DNA of 64,000 bases from Coptis chinensis (GCA_015680905.1 CM027380.1:39052001-39116000), one strand, 5' to 3'; positions 1 through 9,892 are shown, counted from the stretch's first letter. The notes: generated by a model from the letters alone, not told the origin. Program-made: numbers and translations.

Positions 1-125
1 TGATGTTATAGATGTGAAGTGTGACTATGAATACTATTAGTGAATGCTGGTGATCTTTTATGTGATTGCAAAATGACTATAACTTGATATGTTATTACGA
101 AAAATATTAATGACTTGTGATAGTA
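1..125. other. Unassigned left edge beyond the truncated protease
   Basis: AT-rich sequence with no recognisable gene. The protease frame of element F (- strand) is recognisable down to about position 126 (ending VQDFYY) and then loses all similarity to the four other protease copies in the window, so a breakpoint lies near 125. What lies beyond is unidentified; it could be flanking DNA or another element. Confidence 0.5.
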
Positions 126-317
126 AAAATCTTGAACTTTAACGAGAATATTTTCAACTACACAGTTGGGATACTTAATAGAATGATCGGCTAACTGCAA
201 AGTCAGTTTGGTTGCTTGAAGTTTTGATAGACCTAGTTGTTTATATAAATAAAAAGGGAGTAAGTTAACACTCACCCCCAGGTCTAATAAAGCAGTTGTT
301 ATGAAGTAATCTCCCAA
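126..317 (-). pseudogene. Truncated retroviral-type aspartic protease of element F
   Basis: N-terminal part of an Athila aspartic protease, the enzyme that matures the Gag-Pol polyprotein. The active-site stretch reads LLDLGVSVNLLPFYLYKQLG (about 290-232), where family members usually have CDLGASINLMP. It continues through LQLADHSIKYPNCVVENILVKVQDFYY and stops matching at 126, so the flap and the ILGRPFLAT segment seen in B (14206 onward) are missing. An in-frame stop (318-320) separates it from the upstream linker. Not functional. Confidence 0.85.
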
Positions 318-320
318 GGT

Positions 321-1217
321 GGATTATATAGTAGGACGACCAGGGTCCTTGTACTTAATAATTCTATTATGTTCAGATAAAAAGGGATATTGTTCAGTTA
401 AGAAGGCTTTGTTGGGTATGTTGGTTTTCCTCTTCTTGGTGCACAACTCTTTTAGAAACTTAGCGTGTCCATGTAGACTTTTTATAGCATCTAAGAAAGG
501 TAGGTTTATAGTCAGATTTTTAAACACTTCCCTAATCTAATGAAAATTCTCATCCTTTTTAGACACAATTAGTCTCTGGGGATACGGTGGTTTATCTCTA
601 TATTTAGCATAAGGGTCAAAAGTATTATTAGTCTTTGCTTTACCTTTAGCCGTTTTCCATCTAGGTGTCCAAGTTGGAACCTCTATAGGTGTAGGATCAT
701 CAAGTTCTATTATGGGGTTTTGTAAGGGTTTCCCTTTTGGTTGTGGTGGGACTAGAACTTCTACAGTTGTAAGGTCTTCAGTTTCTATTGCAGTATATGG
801 TATGGTTTCATTTTTAGCTTCCATTTGCTGGCGATCTATAAGCATAGTCACTTTGTTAGCAACTACTCTACCTGAACGAAGGGTAGTGATTGCCTGTAAG
901 TCCCCTGGGGTTATATTACCATTACACTGAATACTGTTTATTTCGAAGGCGGTGCTTGTTAACTTAGGATTAGGCACTGCTTGACCTGGAAACACGCCTA
1001 TTTGGTTATTATTTTGGTTAGGAGACATGTCAATAACCTTTTGGCACAAAGACTGCGTCATTTGCATCGTTTGTTGCATCATTTTAGAGTTTTTATCATG
1101 CTGATCTTTCATCAAGTTGGAGTTTTGTTCTATAGTTTGATTTTGTTTTTCCAACAAGGTCACTACTACTTCGTTTGTAGATGGTTGAATTGGAATTAAC
1201 GCTTGTTGAGCATTCAT
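321..1217 (-). pseudogene. Gag C-terminus and gag-protease linker of element F
   Basis: Two open blocks in one frame (1217-537 and 527-324), separated by a TAG near 536. The first has a Gln/Asn/Met-rich stretch (MMQQTMQMTQ) resembling a coiled coil, then GDLQAITTLRSGR, the usual Athila gag C-terminal motif, and a Pro-rich part ending in DPYAKYRDKPPYPQRL. The second (NLTINLPFLDAI, KFLKELCTKKRK, KDPGRPTI) is the conserved bridge before the protease. The same bridge occurs in B (about 13700-13940), C (about 23810-24040), D and E (58200-58500). Confident as a family region; no enzymatic role is assigned. Confidence 0.8.
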
Positions 1218-1220
1218 GTC

Positions 1221-1942
1221 TTAATGTTGATAGTTTTGGGTCATGGGAACTAAACCTCTGTTCTGGTTACCTAATTTTCCTTGTCCTTGAGGTTGAGTTA
1301 ACTGGTTGAAATTTGATGGTTGTGGTGGTCGTTGTGCATAGACAAGAGGACAATAGAAGTCGGAATGCTCAAGACTAAAACAGACATTACAACGAGTAGA
1401 GTTAATGTTCATGATTGGAGTGGGTTGTTGTTGAACAGAGAGGACATCTACCTTTTTAGTGAGGGCATTGATAAGAGTTTTAAGCTCAGGATCAGGTTTA
1501 ACCTCAAAAAAAGGAGTGGAGCGGGAAGAGTCGTTACCTCCCCAATTGTTGTTCCTTTTAGATTGATCTTCTAAGAATTTATAAGCTTCCAAGGCTCTTT
1601 TACTAAGAAAACTACCCCCAGTCATGATATCTAGAACCTCCTTATGATGATATAAAAGCCCCTTGAAGAAGTCAAGAACAAACGTGTATTTTGCAAAATT
1701 ATGATGCGGGCATTCAATGAGAAAATCAGTGAAACGATTCCAAGCCTCTGAAAAAGATTCATGAGGATTTTGGAGAAAGAAATGAATCTTTTGAAGCATT
1801 TCATCTGTTTTCAGTGGTAGGTAAAACTGTTCCATGAACAATTGAACAAGATTAGCCCATGAGTCCACAGAGTTTGGCGTTTGGGCAGTTAACCAAGATG
1901 TCGCCTTGTCGGCTAGGGTGAATGGAAACACCCTAAGTTTAA
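1221..1942 (-). pseudogene. Gag capsid core and zinc knuckle of element F
   Basis: Retrotransposon gag domain: FPFTLADKATSWL, SWANLVQLFMEQFYLPLKTDEM, FFLQNPHESFSEAWNRFTDFL and FFKGLLYHHKEVLDIMTGGSFL follow the standard Ty3/gypsy gag pattern. A CCHC zinc knuckle CNVCFSLEHSDFYC (C-x2-C-x4-H-x4-C; 1391-1350) gives nucleic-acid binding, followed by a Gln/Asn-rich tail. Gag forms the virus-like particle and packages the RNA. The N-terminal part lies beyond the Pack-MULE at 3547-3778; frame and sequence are continuous if the insert and one 9-bp duplication are ignored. A stop at about 1218-1220 ends the block. Confidence 0.88.
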
Positions 1943-2309
1943 GGGGAATTTTGACTTAACCCCCCAAAGTTTGGTAGCATTTTAACTAAACCCCCCATTT
2001 TTAAAATCATTTGAGTTTGCCCCCTACTCCGTCAATTTTGTGTGTAACAGACATTGGTATTTTAGCTATTGACCATTTTACCCTTATGAAATAGACGTTG
2101 CATTGCCCCACATTAACACGTTAAACCCAGCTTTGCGAAAACCCCCCAAAAGTTGCCATTATTTAATTCTTGCACTCTCTCTCTCGTATTTTACATATTG
2201 GCCATTTTGCCTTTATGTTGGGTTTTCCGCCACATTAAAACGTAATACCCATTTGGGAAAACCACCCAAATATTGCCCTGATCTATTTCTTTCACTCTCT
2301 CTCTCTCGA
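1943..2309 (+). repeat. Left terminal inverted repeat of the Pack-MULE
   Basis: Pairs with 3170-3537 in inverse orientation over its whole length with scattered mismatches. C-rich blocks (ACCCCCC) alternate with TTTTAAC-type stretches, and the inner end is a CTCTCT tract. It also contains two diverged internal copies of a CCACATTAAnACGTnA...GGGAAAACC-like unit. Confidence 0.9.
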
Positions 2310-2399
2310 TTCTCTCTCGATCTCTCTCTCTCTCGACTTCTCCCCCTCTTGGCTCAGAGATCAAAGATCGAGACAAAAAGTTTGAAACATGTAAATCTA

Positions 2400-3130
2400 G
2401 TGCAAAAAAACAAAATCGACCCGCTGTGAAAAAAATTTATATGAAAGTAGTAGGTAAATAAACAAGACTTCTTTTCCAGATATAGGAAATGGAATGACTT
2501 TATAGCAAGTACCTTCCAAAAGAGCTTCACAGACTTCTTCGACGGTCACATTGAGTGCCCTCAACAAGATTGCAATATTCTGAGATTTCTTCGGATCGAG
2601 TACCCTCTTCTCTTGGTTTGGTGATGGAAGAACAGGTCGCCAGGTATCCTTTGGAGTCAAGTTTTTGGCATTCACAACAAACAAGGTCTCAATCATCTCC
2701 TCATTCAATCTGCAATTAATAAGATTCTAAAACTTAAAAATGGAACTTTAGTTTCAAACCCCACAAAATACAACAATATAAAACCTTACTGGAAAGAGCT
2801 TGATTTCAATTGATCCCACACCATCGCTCTATCAGAGCTAGCTCTGACTTTATCCCAATGCAAAGGCTTCAACTTTGGCTTTGGGGTCTCCTCATTTCTC
2901 TCACTAATAATTCCAGGATTCTATATAAACTCAGCTGGCGAGACCGCTGCGGGGTTGTGGAATGTAATAGGCTTACAAGGAGTAATGAGAACTGGGGGTC
3001 TAGACATGGCTGTTGCCTCTTGGACCTGTGCTGGAAGAGGAGGGGTTTCCCATAATCTATATTGTGGAGGGTGAGGAGGAGTTGGTGGAGGATTTGAAAC
3101 ACTACTAGTACCAGTACTAGTTCTCTCTCT
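2400..3130 (-). pseudogene. Captured fragment of a plant formin gene (FH1 tail and start of FH2, two exons)
   Basis: Minus-strand exon (about 3105-2790) encodes a proline-rich stretch (NPPPTPPHPPQYR..., like FH1), then [20 protein letters not shown], the signature opening of the plant FH2 actin-nucleating domain. An 80-nt intron with GT..AG borders (2789-2710) follows. The second exon resumes with [16 protein letters not shown] and [18 protein letters not shown]...[10 protein letters not shown] and reads into what looks like the next retained intron. One in-frame stop lies in exon 1 (after SPAEFI). Retained introns show capture from genomic DNA. Formins nucleate and elongate actin; this fragment is far too short to do so. 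Closest to plant class I formins from memory of the motif. Confidence 0.88.
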
Positions 3131-3169
3131 CTCTCTCAATTTCTCCGCTTCTTGGCACAGAGATCGAGA

Positions 3170-3537
3170 GAGAGAGAGAGAGTGAAAGAATTAGATTAGG
3201 GCAATATTTGGGTGGTTTTCCCAAATGGGTATTACGTTTTAATGTAGCGGGAAACCCAACATAAGGGCAAAAGGGCCAATATGTAAAATATGAGAGAGAG
3301 AGTGCAAGAATTAAATAATGGCAACTTTTAGGGGGTTTTCACAAAGCTGGGCTTAACGTGTTAATATGGGGGGGCAATTCAACGTCTATTTCATAAGGGT
3401 AAAATGGTCAATAGCTAAAATACCAACGTCTGTTACACACAAAATTGACAGAGTGGGGGGCAAACTCAAATGATTTTAAAAATGGGGGGTTTAGTTAAAA
3501 CGCTACCAAACTTTGGGAGGTTAAGTCAAAATTCCCC
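3170..3537 (-). repeat. Right terminal inverted repeat of the Pack-MULE
   Basis: Inverse complement of 1943-2309. Its outer end (AAAATTCCCC at 3528-3537) touches the target duplication 3538-3546. Confidence 0.9.
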
Positions 3538-3546
3538 TATGTTTAA

Positions 3547-3778
3547 CTTGATCCAGACTTACGCTAGGATGATGGAATGTAGTGAGAACTTGTTCTATCC
3601 TACGCATGTGTTGATAAGGCTTCTCGTGGTCTAAACTATGGAAAACCGGTAACAAGTTAAATATATTTGGGGGAATTCGAAAATCCCCTACTAGGTCTGC
3701 AAGAACGATGCACAACTTAGGGCCATCATTTAGTGCTTTATAAAAATCAGATAAAGGAGTCTCTGGTTCTTTAGCCAT
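3547..3778 (-). pseudogene. Gag N-terminus of element F (upstream side of the Pack-MULE)
   Basis: Starts at ATG 3778 with MAKEPETPLSDFYKAL, the same start as gag in C (22113), D (56025) and the internal Met of B (12035). It continues through the conserved FRIPPNIFNLLPVFHSLDHE and QHMRRIEQVLTTFHHP and runs into the Pack-MULE duplication. With 1221-1942 it forms one interrupted gag gene. The shared start in four elements is why this Met is preferred over the longer open frame reaching upstream to 4219. Confidence 0.85.
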
Positions 3779-4925
3779 TGATGTAGGTGTAGTGTGTGAA
3801 ATTCTAGATAGGTGTGTGGTATTGCGTCTACAAAAAACAAGCTTGCTTATACTAGAATTAAACTCCTCATACATAAGAAACGAGGAGTGGAAGAAGGAGA
3901 ACCGGAATGCCTCCTTGCTACGCTTAAGAATACCATATTTAATACGAACCGACTTGTCATGTGGATTCTTGGAATACTGAATAAACAATAAATTCCAACG
4001 AAAATAAGGACCATTAGCTAACCTGGTTAAATTCGAGCTTTCTTCAAAGGGGCATGGGAGCGCTCCGAGTATTGTGTTGAATTTCTTTTTTTTTAGTAAT
4101 AAGAGGGCGTGCACGCTCAGAAATAGAGTTAAAAGGGCGCGGGTGCGCTCAAATATAGGTATAATAGGGCGCATACATGCTCCAAAAAATTTAAAATTTT
4201 TACAGTAGTTTTCTAACACCTCTAGTAAGTAGCCTGTAAACTTTCAGAACAATCAAAGTTATGAAAGTTCTTCTACTACCCTACAAAGTTTGTGAAACAG
4301 ATTTTGGACACAATACAAACAACCGAATGGTTAACCAATCAAAACAGAGCCGAAAATTGCAAATATTTTACTGGAGACTCCTGACAGATCATGCGTGTTC
4401 CTGCAAACCTTTTATAGCAATTGAAGTTTTAGAAACTCTCCTTATCGCCTGTTGTTCCAGAAATTAAGTGTTGCAAAACTGCAGAAACACATTGAAAACA
4501 ATCCACTAGTTAGGTGGTCAAACCAAATAAAAAACTCTTCAAATATTTGATACAAACTCCTGACTTATGATAGATACTCCTGTAAAATATAGCAGTGTAA
4601 AGATGATAATAGTTCACTAGGTAAAACAACTAGGAAAAAATCTGAAATAATTCCACTAAATTAACAACACCTTATAAATTATGCCTGAATACTTTCAGAA
4701 TTTTCAAAAATTTAAAAATACCTTTACCACAGTATTCTTCACTTTGAGTCCGCAAGCTAAAAGGGAGGGCAGGCGCGCTCTTAGTTTAAAACAGTGAATA
4801 TCAAGATTGAACAGTAACAAAAATATGAGAAACAAGAATGAAAAATTAAAAGGGTGGGTGGGTAGAGAATGGGGGATTGCCCCTTCGATTCAAGCAATTA
4901 AATTCTTGTCTTGAACGAGTGTAAG
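3779..4925 (-). other. 5' leader of element F (left arm of a long inverted repeat)
   Basis: About 1.1 kb between primer site and gag start with no coding signal shared with relatives. It contains several GGGCGC/GCGCTC motifs (about 4090-4180 and 4750-4780), matching the GAGCGC..GCGCCC repeats in the leaders of A and B. Over nearly its whole length it is the inverse complement of A's leader (5195-6370). Confidence 0.7.
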
Positions 4926-4940
4926 ATGGTAGCGACGCCA
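4926..4940 (-). promoter_or_regulatory. tRNA-Asp primer binding site of element F (diverged)
   Basis: Minus strand reads TGGCGTCGCTACCAT two bases after an LTR end TTATCA. It is a mutated form of TGGCGCCGTTGCC in element B, which is complementary to the 3' end of plant tRNA-Asp, the primer known for Athila elements. Confidence 0.7.
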
Positions 4941-4942
4941 TT

Positions 4943-5110
4943 TGATAAACGTAAAATTTGATCCTTAATTATCTATAGAAGAACACAAACAACTAATGAT
5001 CAACTACCTTATTAATATTATTCCTACTCTAAATTAAACTAAACTTATATTAATAAAACTAATGGTATAATGGAGTTGGAGGCAAGAACATTAAACCCTA
5101 ATTACTTTAA
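4943..5110 (-). repeat. Truncated 5' LTR of element F
   Basis: Only the primer-proximal end (TTATCA at 4948-4943 on the minus strand) and perhaps 150 bp of LTR remain before the sequence joins the A-side. The upper boundary is approximate. Its AT-rich body is not closely similar to the LTRs of B, C or D. Confidence 0.5.
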
Positions 5111-5194
5111 ACTAATTGGGGAAGAAAGAAGATATATATACTCAAAGCAATTCGGGCCCAAGCTTTAACTCTAATGGGTATCAAAACCCTAGTT
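5111..5194. other. Junction between F and A
   Basis: About 85 bp matching neither leader. A's own 5' LTR and primer site should lie around here and are absent, so A is 5'-truncated or was joined to F by a rearrangement. Confidence 0.4.
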
Positions 5195-6421
5195 TTAGTT
5201 TTCTTTCTTGTTTCTCATATTTTCGTTACTGTTCATGCTTGAAATTTACTGTTTTCATCCGCCCACCCTTTTGCCTTGCACAAAGCGCGCACATGCTCCC
5301 TTAAGATTGCGGGATCACATTGACGAATACTGCGGTAAAGGTATTTCTAAATTTTTGAAAATTCTGAAAGTTTTCAGGCATAATTTTTACTGTGTTCTTG
5401 TTTTACTGGAATATTTTTAGATTTTTGCTAGTTGTTTTACCTAGTGAACTATTACCATCTTTATACTACTATATTTCAGCTTTCACACTGTAAGTGTCGG
5501 GAAAAATTGTCGAGTAAGGTTACTTAGGCAGTTCTAAAAATTCTAAAATTTTTACAGGAGTATCAGTCATAAGTCGGGAGTTTGCAATAAAAATTGGACA
5601 AGTTTTTTATTTGTTTTAACCACCTAACTAGTGGATTGTTTCCAGTGTGTTTCTGCAGTTTTGCAACACTTAATTTATAGACCAACAGCTGATAAGGAGA
5701 GTTTGTAGAACTCCAATTACTCTAAAATGTTTACAGGAACACACATGATCTGTTAGGAGTCTCTAGTAAAGTTTGGCGATTTTTGGCACTGTTTTGATTG
5801 GTTAACCATTCGGTTATTTGTATTGTGCCCGAAAACTGTTTCACAAACTTTGCAGGGCAGTAGAAGGACTTTCATACCTCTGATTGATCTAAAATTTTAT
5901 AGGCTACTTTTTGGACGCCTTAGCAAATTACTGTAAAACTTTCAAATTATTTGGAGCTCGCATGCGCCCTAGATAGCCTATTTCTGAAGAGCGCTCCGTG
6001 CTCAACTCACTGAACATCGTCTCAGGCACGAGCGTGCCCTGTGCCCTTTTTAGCCTAATTCCAAGCACTCCCCGTGCTCAACTCACTAGACATTGTCTCA
6101 AGCAAGAGCGCACCTTGCGCCCTCTTCTGGAGTAGCCTGATTTTTACAGGTCAGTTCAAACTTCCATTTCTTCAAGTTATTCAGTGTTTCTAACTTCTTC
6201 AATACACTGAGATTGCGTATACATGACGCTATTCATACGCGTAGCAAGGAGGCATTCAGGTACTCCTTCTTCTAGTCCTCGCCTCTTCTGTCAAAGGAGT
6301 TTTAATTCTAGTATAATCAGGCTTGTTTATCGTAAACGTCAACGTACATGCCTATCTAGAAATTTATAGTTAGAGTTTTGTTTGCATATTAATTATCCTA
6401 GAATATATTTGTAAAACCAAT
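5195..6421 (+). other. 5' leader of element A (right arm of the inverted repeat)
   Basis: Inverse complement of F's leader with many mismatches, and itself rich in GAGCGC/TGCGCCC motifs (5285-5300, 5950-6125). Its last part (about 6170-6300: cagtgtttctaactt, gacgctattcatacg, gcaaggaggcattcagg) is also shared with the leaders of B (11735-11820), C and D, placing it directly upstream of the first ORF. Confidence 0.65.
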
Positions 6422-7198
6422 ATGGCATATCAATATTTAGACCAACAATCATATGGTTATTATGCAAACCCTTCACCATGTTCATGCTGTGGTAGTCCTT
6501 ACCATTGGGCTTCTCAGTGCCCATCATACCAAGAGTTTGGGCCTACTATAAGATATAATAATAATTATGAGCCACAATTTTCAAACATTCATAGTAATCC
6601 ATACAATCAAGAGTTTTCTAGTCTTCCAAACTATACATGGAGTCAACCAGTGTCGTCTACTTCTAGTTCCGTGATGAGTGTGTACAATGAACTAAACACT
6701 TTTCCGTGCATAATTTGTTCAGATCCAGACCACACCGCCCATTCATGTCCTGTATTTATTCAACCTCAACCTAACCCATCACAGTACGAGATCAACCAGA
6801 GTCAATCAAACGCCAATAACTATGATTATCGAACACCATACCAACAAGACATTTCCACCATACCAGAAATTACCCACCCATCTAGTTCACCACCCTTCCT
6901 AGGCCAAATTTCTCAAACTATGCTTCATAGCCTAACTATGCTTCAGAACATAGCCCAGATGATTTCCATGATTCCCTCACCTAACAAAGAACTTTCAACC
7001 TTGCCAGAGATTGACATACATGCAGAACAACCTATTCCCATAACCAAACCATTCGACCTAGCTAAGACCTACCCTGAATTTCATGAACCACTACCTTCCC
7101 ATGACCCTCCCATTAACCATTATATTGACTCTACACCCCACCTGCATGAGAACATTCTTGAAGACGACTATTTAGGACTTGTTTTGGATGACCACTAA
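6422..7198 (+). CDS. Double zinc-knuckle Gag-like protein of element A
   Basis: 258-residue open frame starting at the first ATG after the leader. It has two CCHC zinc knuckles: CSCCGSPYHWASQC (residues about 20-33) and CIICSDPDHTAHSC (about 97-110), both exact C-x2-C-x4-H-x4-C. Between and after them it is rich in Tyr, Asn, Gln, Ser and Pro, ending in an acidic tail (ENILEDDYLGLVLDDH). It lacks the capsid-type gag domain of B, C, D and F. CCHC knuckles bind RNA or single-stranded DNA, so a packaging or chaperone role is inferred, not shown. It is the longest intact frame of element A. Confidence 0.6.
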   Translation: MAYQYLDQQSYGYYANPSPCSCCGSPYHWASQCPSYQEFGPTIRYNNNYEPQFSNIHSNPYNQEFSSLPNYTWSQPVSSTSSSVMSVYNELNTFPCIICSDPDHTAHSCPVFIQPQPNPSQYEINQSQSNANNYDYRTPYQQDISTIPEITHPSSSPPFLGQISQTMLHSLTMLQNIAQMISMIPSPNKELSTLPEIDIHAEQPIPITKPFDLAKTYPEFHEPLPSHDPPINHYIDSTPHLHENILEDDYLGLVLDDH

Positions 7199-7499
7199 AA
7201 TTTGAGAGATGCCTCTGAGGAGCCTCCTACTGATCCATCTGAAGATAAATATAATGATGACACATTAGAAGATATTTATAAAAGATGTGATAGAGGAAGA
7301 ATTTTATAACTATTGGCATTCTCTTCATATGGACCCTCCTGTTGCGCATGTCTAGGCCTTTGTGTTTGCTAAATGCACTTGGCTGGACAATTCCTCGACA
7401 CATTTGAATGATGCCATTGAGGATACTTATAGTGTTTTAGAGGAAGAGGGTGAGGATATAGAAATTAACAATTCTAATCTAAGGCATGACTAAGGTCAT
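7199..7499 (+). other. Decayed coding stretch between the two ORFs of element A
   Basis: Acidic-codon-rich sequence (EEPPTDPSEDKYND-like, then EEEGEDIEINNSN-like) broken by stops and shifts. It probably once linked the ORFs at 6422 and 7500 into one protein. Confidence 0.45.
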
Positions 7500-7859
7500 G
7501 TGCAGGAATTAAAGAAAGTAACTTCTTTATCGCAATGTGAATCTCAATTTAGTTTGGTAGCTGAGGAAATAACAATGGAAGAAATAGATGAATTTCTTAA
7601 AGATAAAGTCACGAACCACAACTTTATGGATTCAACTAAGCTAGATGAAGACTTCTATGATTTCTTAAGAGCGTGTGATGATCCACCAACTGATGAACCA
7701 CCAACCGACCACCATCCACCTGAGTTACCACCTCCAAAAATCCAACCATCTACCATAACTAAGCCATCCATTCACCCACTATTACAGAGAAACCTCGAAT
7801 ATGCACTTGAGCTAATTGCCTTAGAGACCCTCTATAATTTTTTCAACCCTCATAGTTAA
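7500..7859 (+). CDS. Spacer-domain ORF of element A, related to the post-protease region of C and D
   Basis: 119 residues. The stretch EEIDEFLKDKVTNHNFMDSTKLDEDFYDFLRACDD aligns with IDDFLKD...NVDMTNLDEEFDEFLRVGDD in D (53311-53688) and C (24600-24820), followed in each by a Pro-rich part and by RNLEYALEL (A) or RNPEFALSI (D). In C and D this lies just after the protease and just before the missing pol genes. A therefore retains this piece without protease, RT or integrase. Acidic and proline-rich; function unknown. Confidence 0.55.
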   Translation: MQELKKVTSLSQCESQFSLVAEEITMEEIDEFLKDKVTNHNFMDSTKLDEDFYDFLRACDDPPTDEPPTDHHPPELPPPKIQPSTITKPSIHPLLQRNLEYALELIALETLYNFFNPHS

Positions 7860-7865
7860 GAGTGT

Positions 7866-8213
7866 TTGCCTACCACACAATCACATGAGTACACCATTCC
7901 TGTAGTTGAGAGCCAAGCTTTGATAGAGTGTAGAGAGAAACCTACTTTGTCTTATTTTTCCTTATTTGAGCCTCATGAAAGACATCAGGATCCATACTTC
8001 ATTCCTTTCTCACCTAAAATATCACTAATTCATCTTTTGGGTCATTCTAACTCTTTAAAACAACTACAACATGATGGTTTGCATATATTCTTTGATGGGT
8101 TGCATACATTTTCATTCATTCTTCTACATGTTTGCTTCCAATTACACAACTTCATTCTGTTTGGGGGTGTATTTAGTATCATGTTTTTATGGCTAGACCC
8201 CCAACTCTTTTGA
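7866..8213 (+). CDS. Weak ORF after the spacer domain of element A
   Basis: 115-residue open frame immediately downstream of the previous stop, with an aromatic-rich, hydrophobic C-terminus (FILLHVCFQLHNFILFGGVFSIMFLW). The end overlaps a TTTGGGGGTG tract (8159-8168) of the kind that follows genes in these elements. No family recognised; it may be non-coding. Confidence 0.3.
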   Translation: MPTTQSHEYTIPVVESQALIECREKPTLSYFSLFEPHERHQDPYFIPFSPKISLIHLLGHSNSLKQLQHDGLHIFFDGLHTFSFILLHVCFQLHNFILFGGVFSIMFLWLDPQLF

Positions 8214-9892
8214 CTATTAGTTTATAGTTTACCACGCATCATCCATTTTGTGCCACCCTAGTTTCTTTCTTGTTTGGGGGTGTGCACAGTTTAGGGGAAT
8301 CTGACTTAAAACAACCCCATATTAAGTCTAAGGGAATCTAACTTTAAAAGACCCATATAATTTTTTGTAAAATACCACCTTAATGGAGTATAGGTAACAA
8401 ATTTTTTCAAACTTCAAAAGAGTTTTCAAATTTTGTTTGGTGGATGCGTATTTTGGTATTTCATTTCAAATCTTTTTGCCACCCTTTGCCTGTCATATTT
8501 ACTCTAGTAGAAGTTGTGTTAGTTAGTATGTAACAGTTTTATTGTGCTTCATGTTATCATATTATCTTTATAATATTTCTGTTACAGGTACTACCAATTT
8601 TTACCACGTTTCTATGGTAAATTCTTTCCTTATCTCTTTACACTTTGAGGACAAAGCGTTCGATTGTTTGGGGGTGGGATAGAAATATTTGCAAAAATTA
8701 GGCACTTTTAGAATGTAAATTACACACTTTTATTCATAAAATATTAAAAATCATAAAAAGTAGTTAGTTACATAATTTAATTGTGCTATTGAATTGTTTC
8801 ATGAACCCCCTTCTCCCAAATTGTTTGGGGGTGACATAGAAACACGTTGTAAATGTTTAAGCACATATTAGGTTGTATATTACGGATTATTTGTCTTATA
8901 AAAATTAAAAAATAAAAAAATAATAAAAAGTATTTATACTATGCACTTAGGAATATTAGTATTGTTTCTTTCTCCATGATGATATTAATCTAGAAATTTC
9001 ACGTTAGCTTTTAAATTAGAATAGTTTTTAGAAACTTAGGTTAATATGTAGGTAATAATCATTGCATCTTTCTATAAATATATTGCATGAGCATCTATGG
9101 TTGTATTGACAGTAAGTTTCTGAAATCTAGGCTAGAGTACTTATTCTACAAATCCTGTGAGAATATAGCCTAAAGCCTTATATGAGTGAAATATTTGAGA
9201 AATGATACAAGAGAGAAGTAAATTCCGAATACAGAAATCACATGTCCACTTGCTTGATCACTATACCATATCATAAGCGAGAATTTAGGCCCTCTTTGGA
9301 TCGATAAAGCCATAAATTCAAACCTATATGAAATTAATTCTGCTAGTCATCCCTCTGAGCCATCCTTTAACCTTTCATAAACTGCAAATCCTTTACCCCT
9401 TTACAAAACAAAATGAAAATAAATATCAGCCTACCCATCTTTGAATGAGTCTGAAAATAGAGATGAAGATTAGAAAAGAGAAAGACCTTTGAAACCAAGA
9501 ATTGTTAGTTGCTTCAAATAAGAAAAGGAAGTTTCCATCCAAAGAATAGAAAAGAAAAAAAAAAGTTAGAACTCCAAAAACATAATCAAAGGAGTCAAAA
9601 GCCAAAGAAAAAGAAAAAAATGGCTAAGGATGGAAACAAAGAGTAGGAGCAAAGTAAGAACAAGTTTTCTCTAGTTACATAATATGAAGACTCTATCATT
9701 TCAGACTTGTCCTTTTTAAATATCCATTTTCTTCATTCTTAAACCATCTCCTAATCCCTGAAACACCTAATAAAGACCTCTAGCTCAATTAGGAATAGGT
9801 TAGTGTGATAGTAAGTGGCAAATGTGTTTGATCGACTTCGGATTCCTTGTGTGTCATTGAGATTGTAAGGTAAAGTGTGCTCACTGCACACT
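8214..9892 (+). other. 3' untranslated region of element A (first part)
   Basis: No credible ORF. It contains three more G-tract modules: 8265-8283, 8646-8678 (hairpin CTTTG-AGGA-CAAAG followed by TTGTTTGGGGGTGGG) and 8813-8833 (CCCAAA-TTG-TTTGGG hairpin). From about 8930 to 9892 it is collinear with the 3' regions of C (29550-30530) and B (34200-35180). The rest of this region resumes at 37155 after B. Confidence 0.75.

Larger units (their letters stand above)
1943..3537. mobile_element. Pack-MULE (Mutator-like, non-autonomous) carrying a formin fragment
   Basis: A 1595-bp element with terminal inverted repeats of about 367 bp (1943-2309 and 3170-3537) beginning GGGGAATTTTGACTTAAC, flanked by a 9-bp target duplication TAAGTTTAA (1934-1942) / TATGTTTAA (3538-3546) with one mismatch. 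Long inverted repeats plus a 9-bp duplication are the hallmark of Mutator-like elements. It has no transposase; the interior is a two-exon piece of a plant formin gene, so it is a Pack-MULE. It splits the gag of element F. Confidence 0.9.
126..5110 (-). mobile_element. Element F: partial Athila-type Ty3/gypsy retrotransposon, split by a Pack-MULE
   Basis: Reading on the minus strand: LTR stub (about 5110-4943), primer site (4940-4926), long leader, gag (from 3778), gag-protease linker and the first part of the protease. No RT, integrase or 3' LTR is present; the copy ends near 126. The order and the gag and DLG protease motifs match the Athila branch. Unlike B to E, the remaining gag-protease frame is broken by in-frame stops (near 1218-1220, 536-538 and 318-320) rather than frameshifts, apart from the Pack-MULE insertion. 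Confidence 0.85.

Noticed and set aside
2103..2429. ORF in the left inverted repeat of the Pack-MULE
   Set aside because: Composed of CTCTCT-derived SLSLS runs; the mirror sequence in the right repeat is not open.
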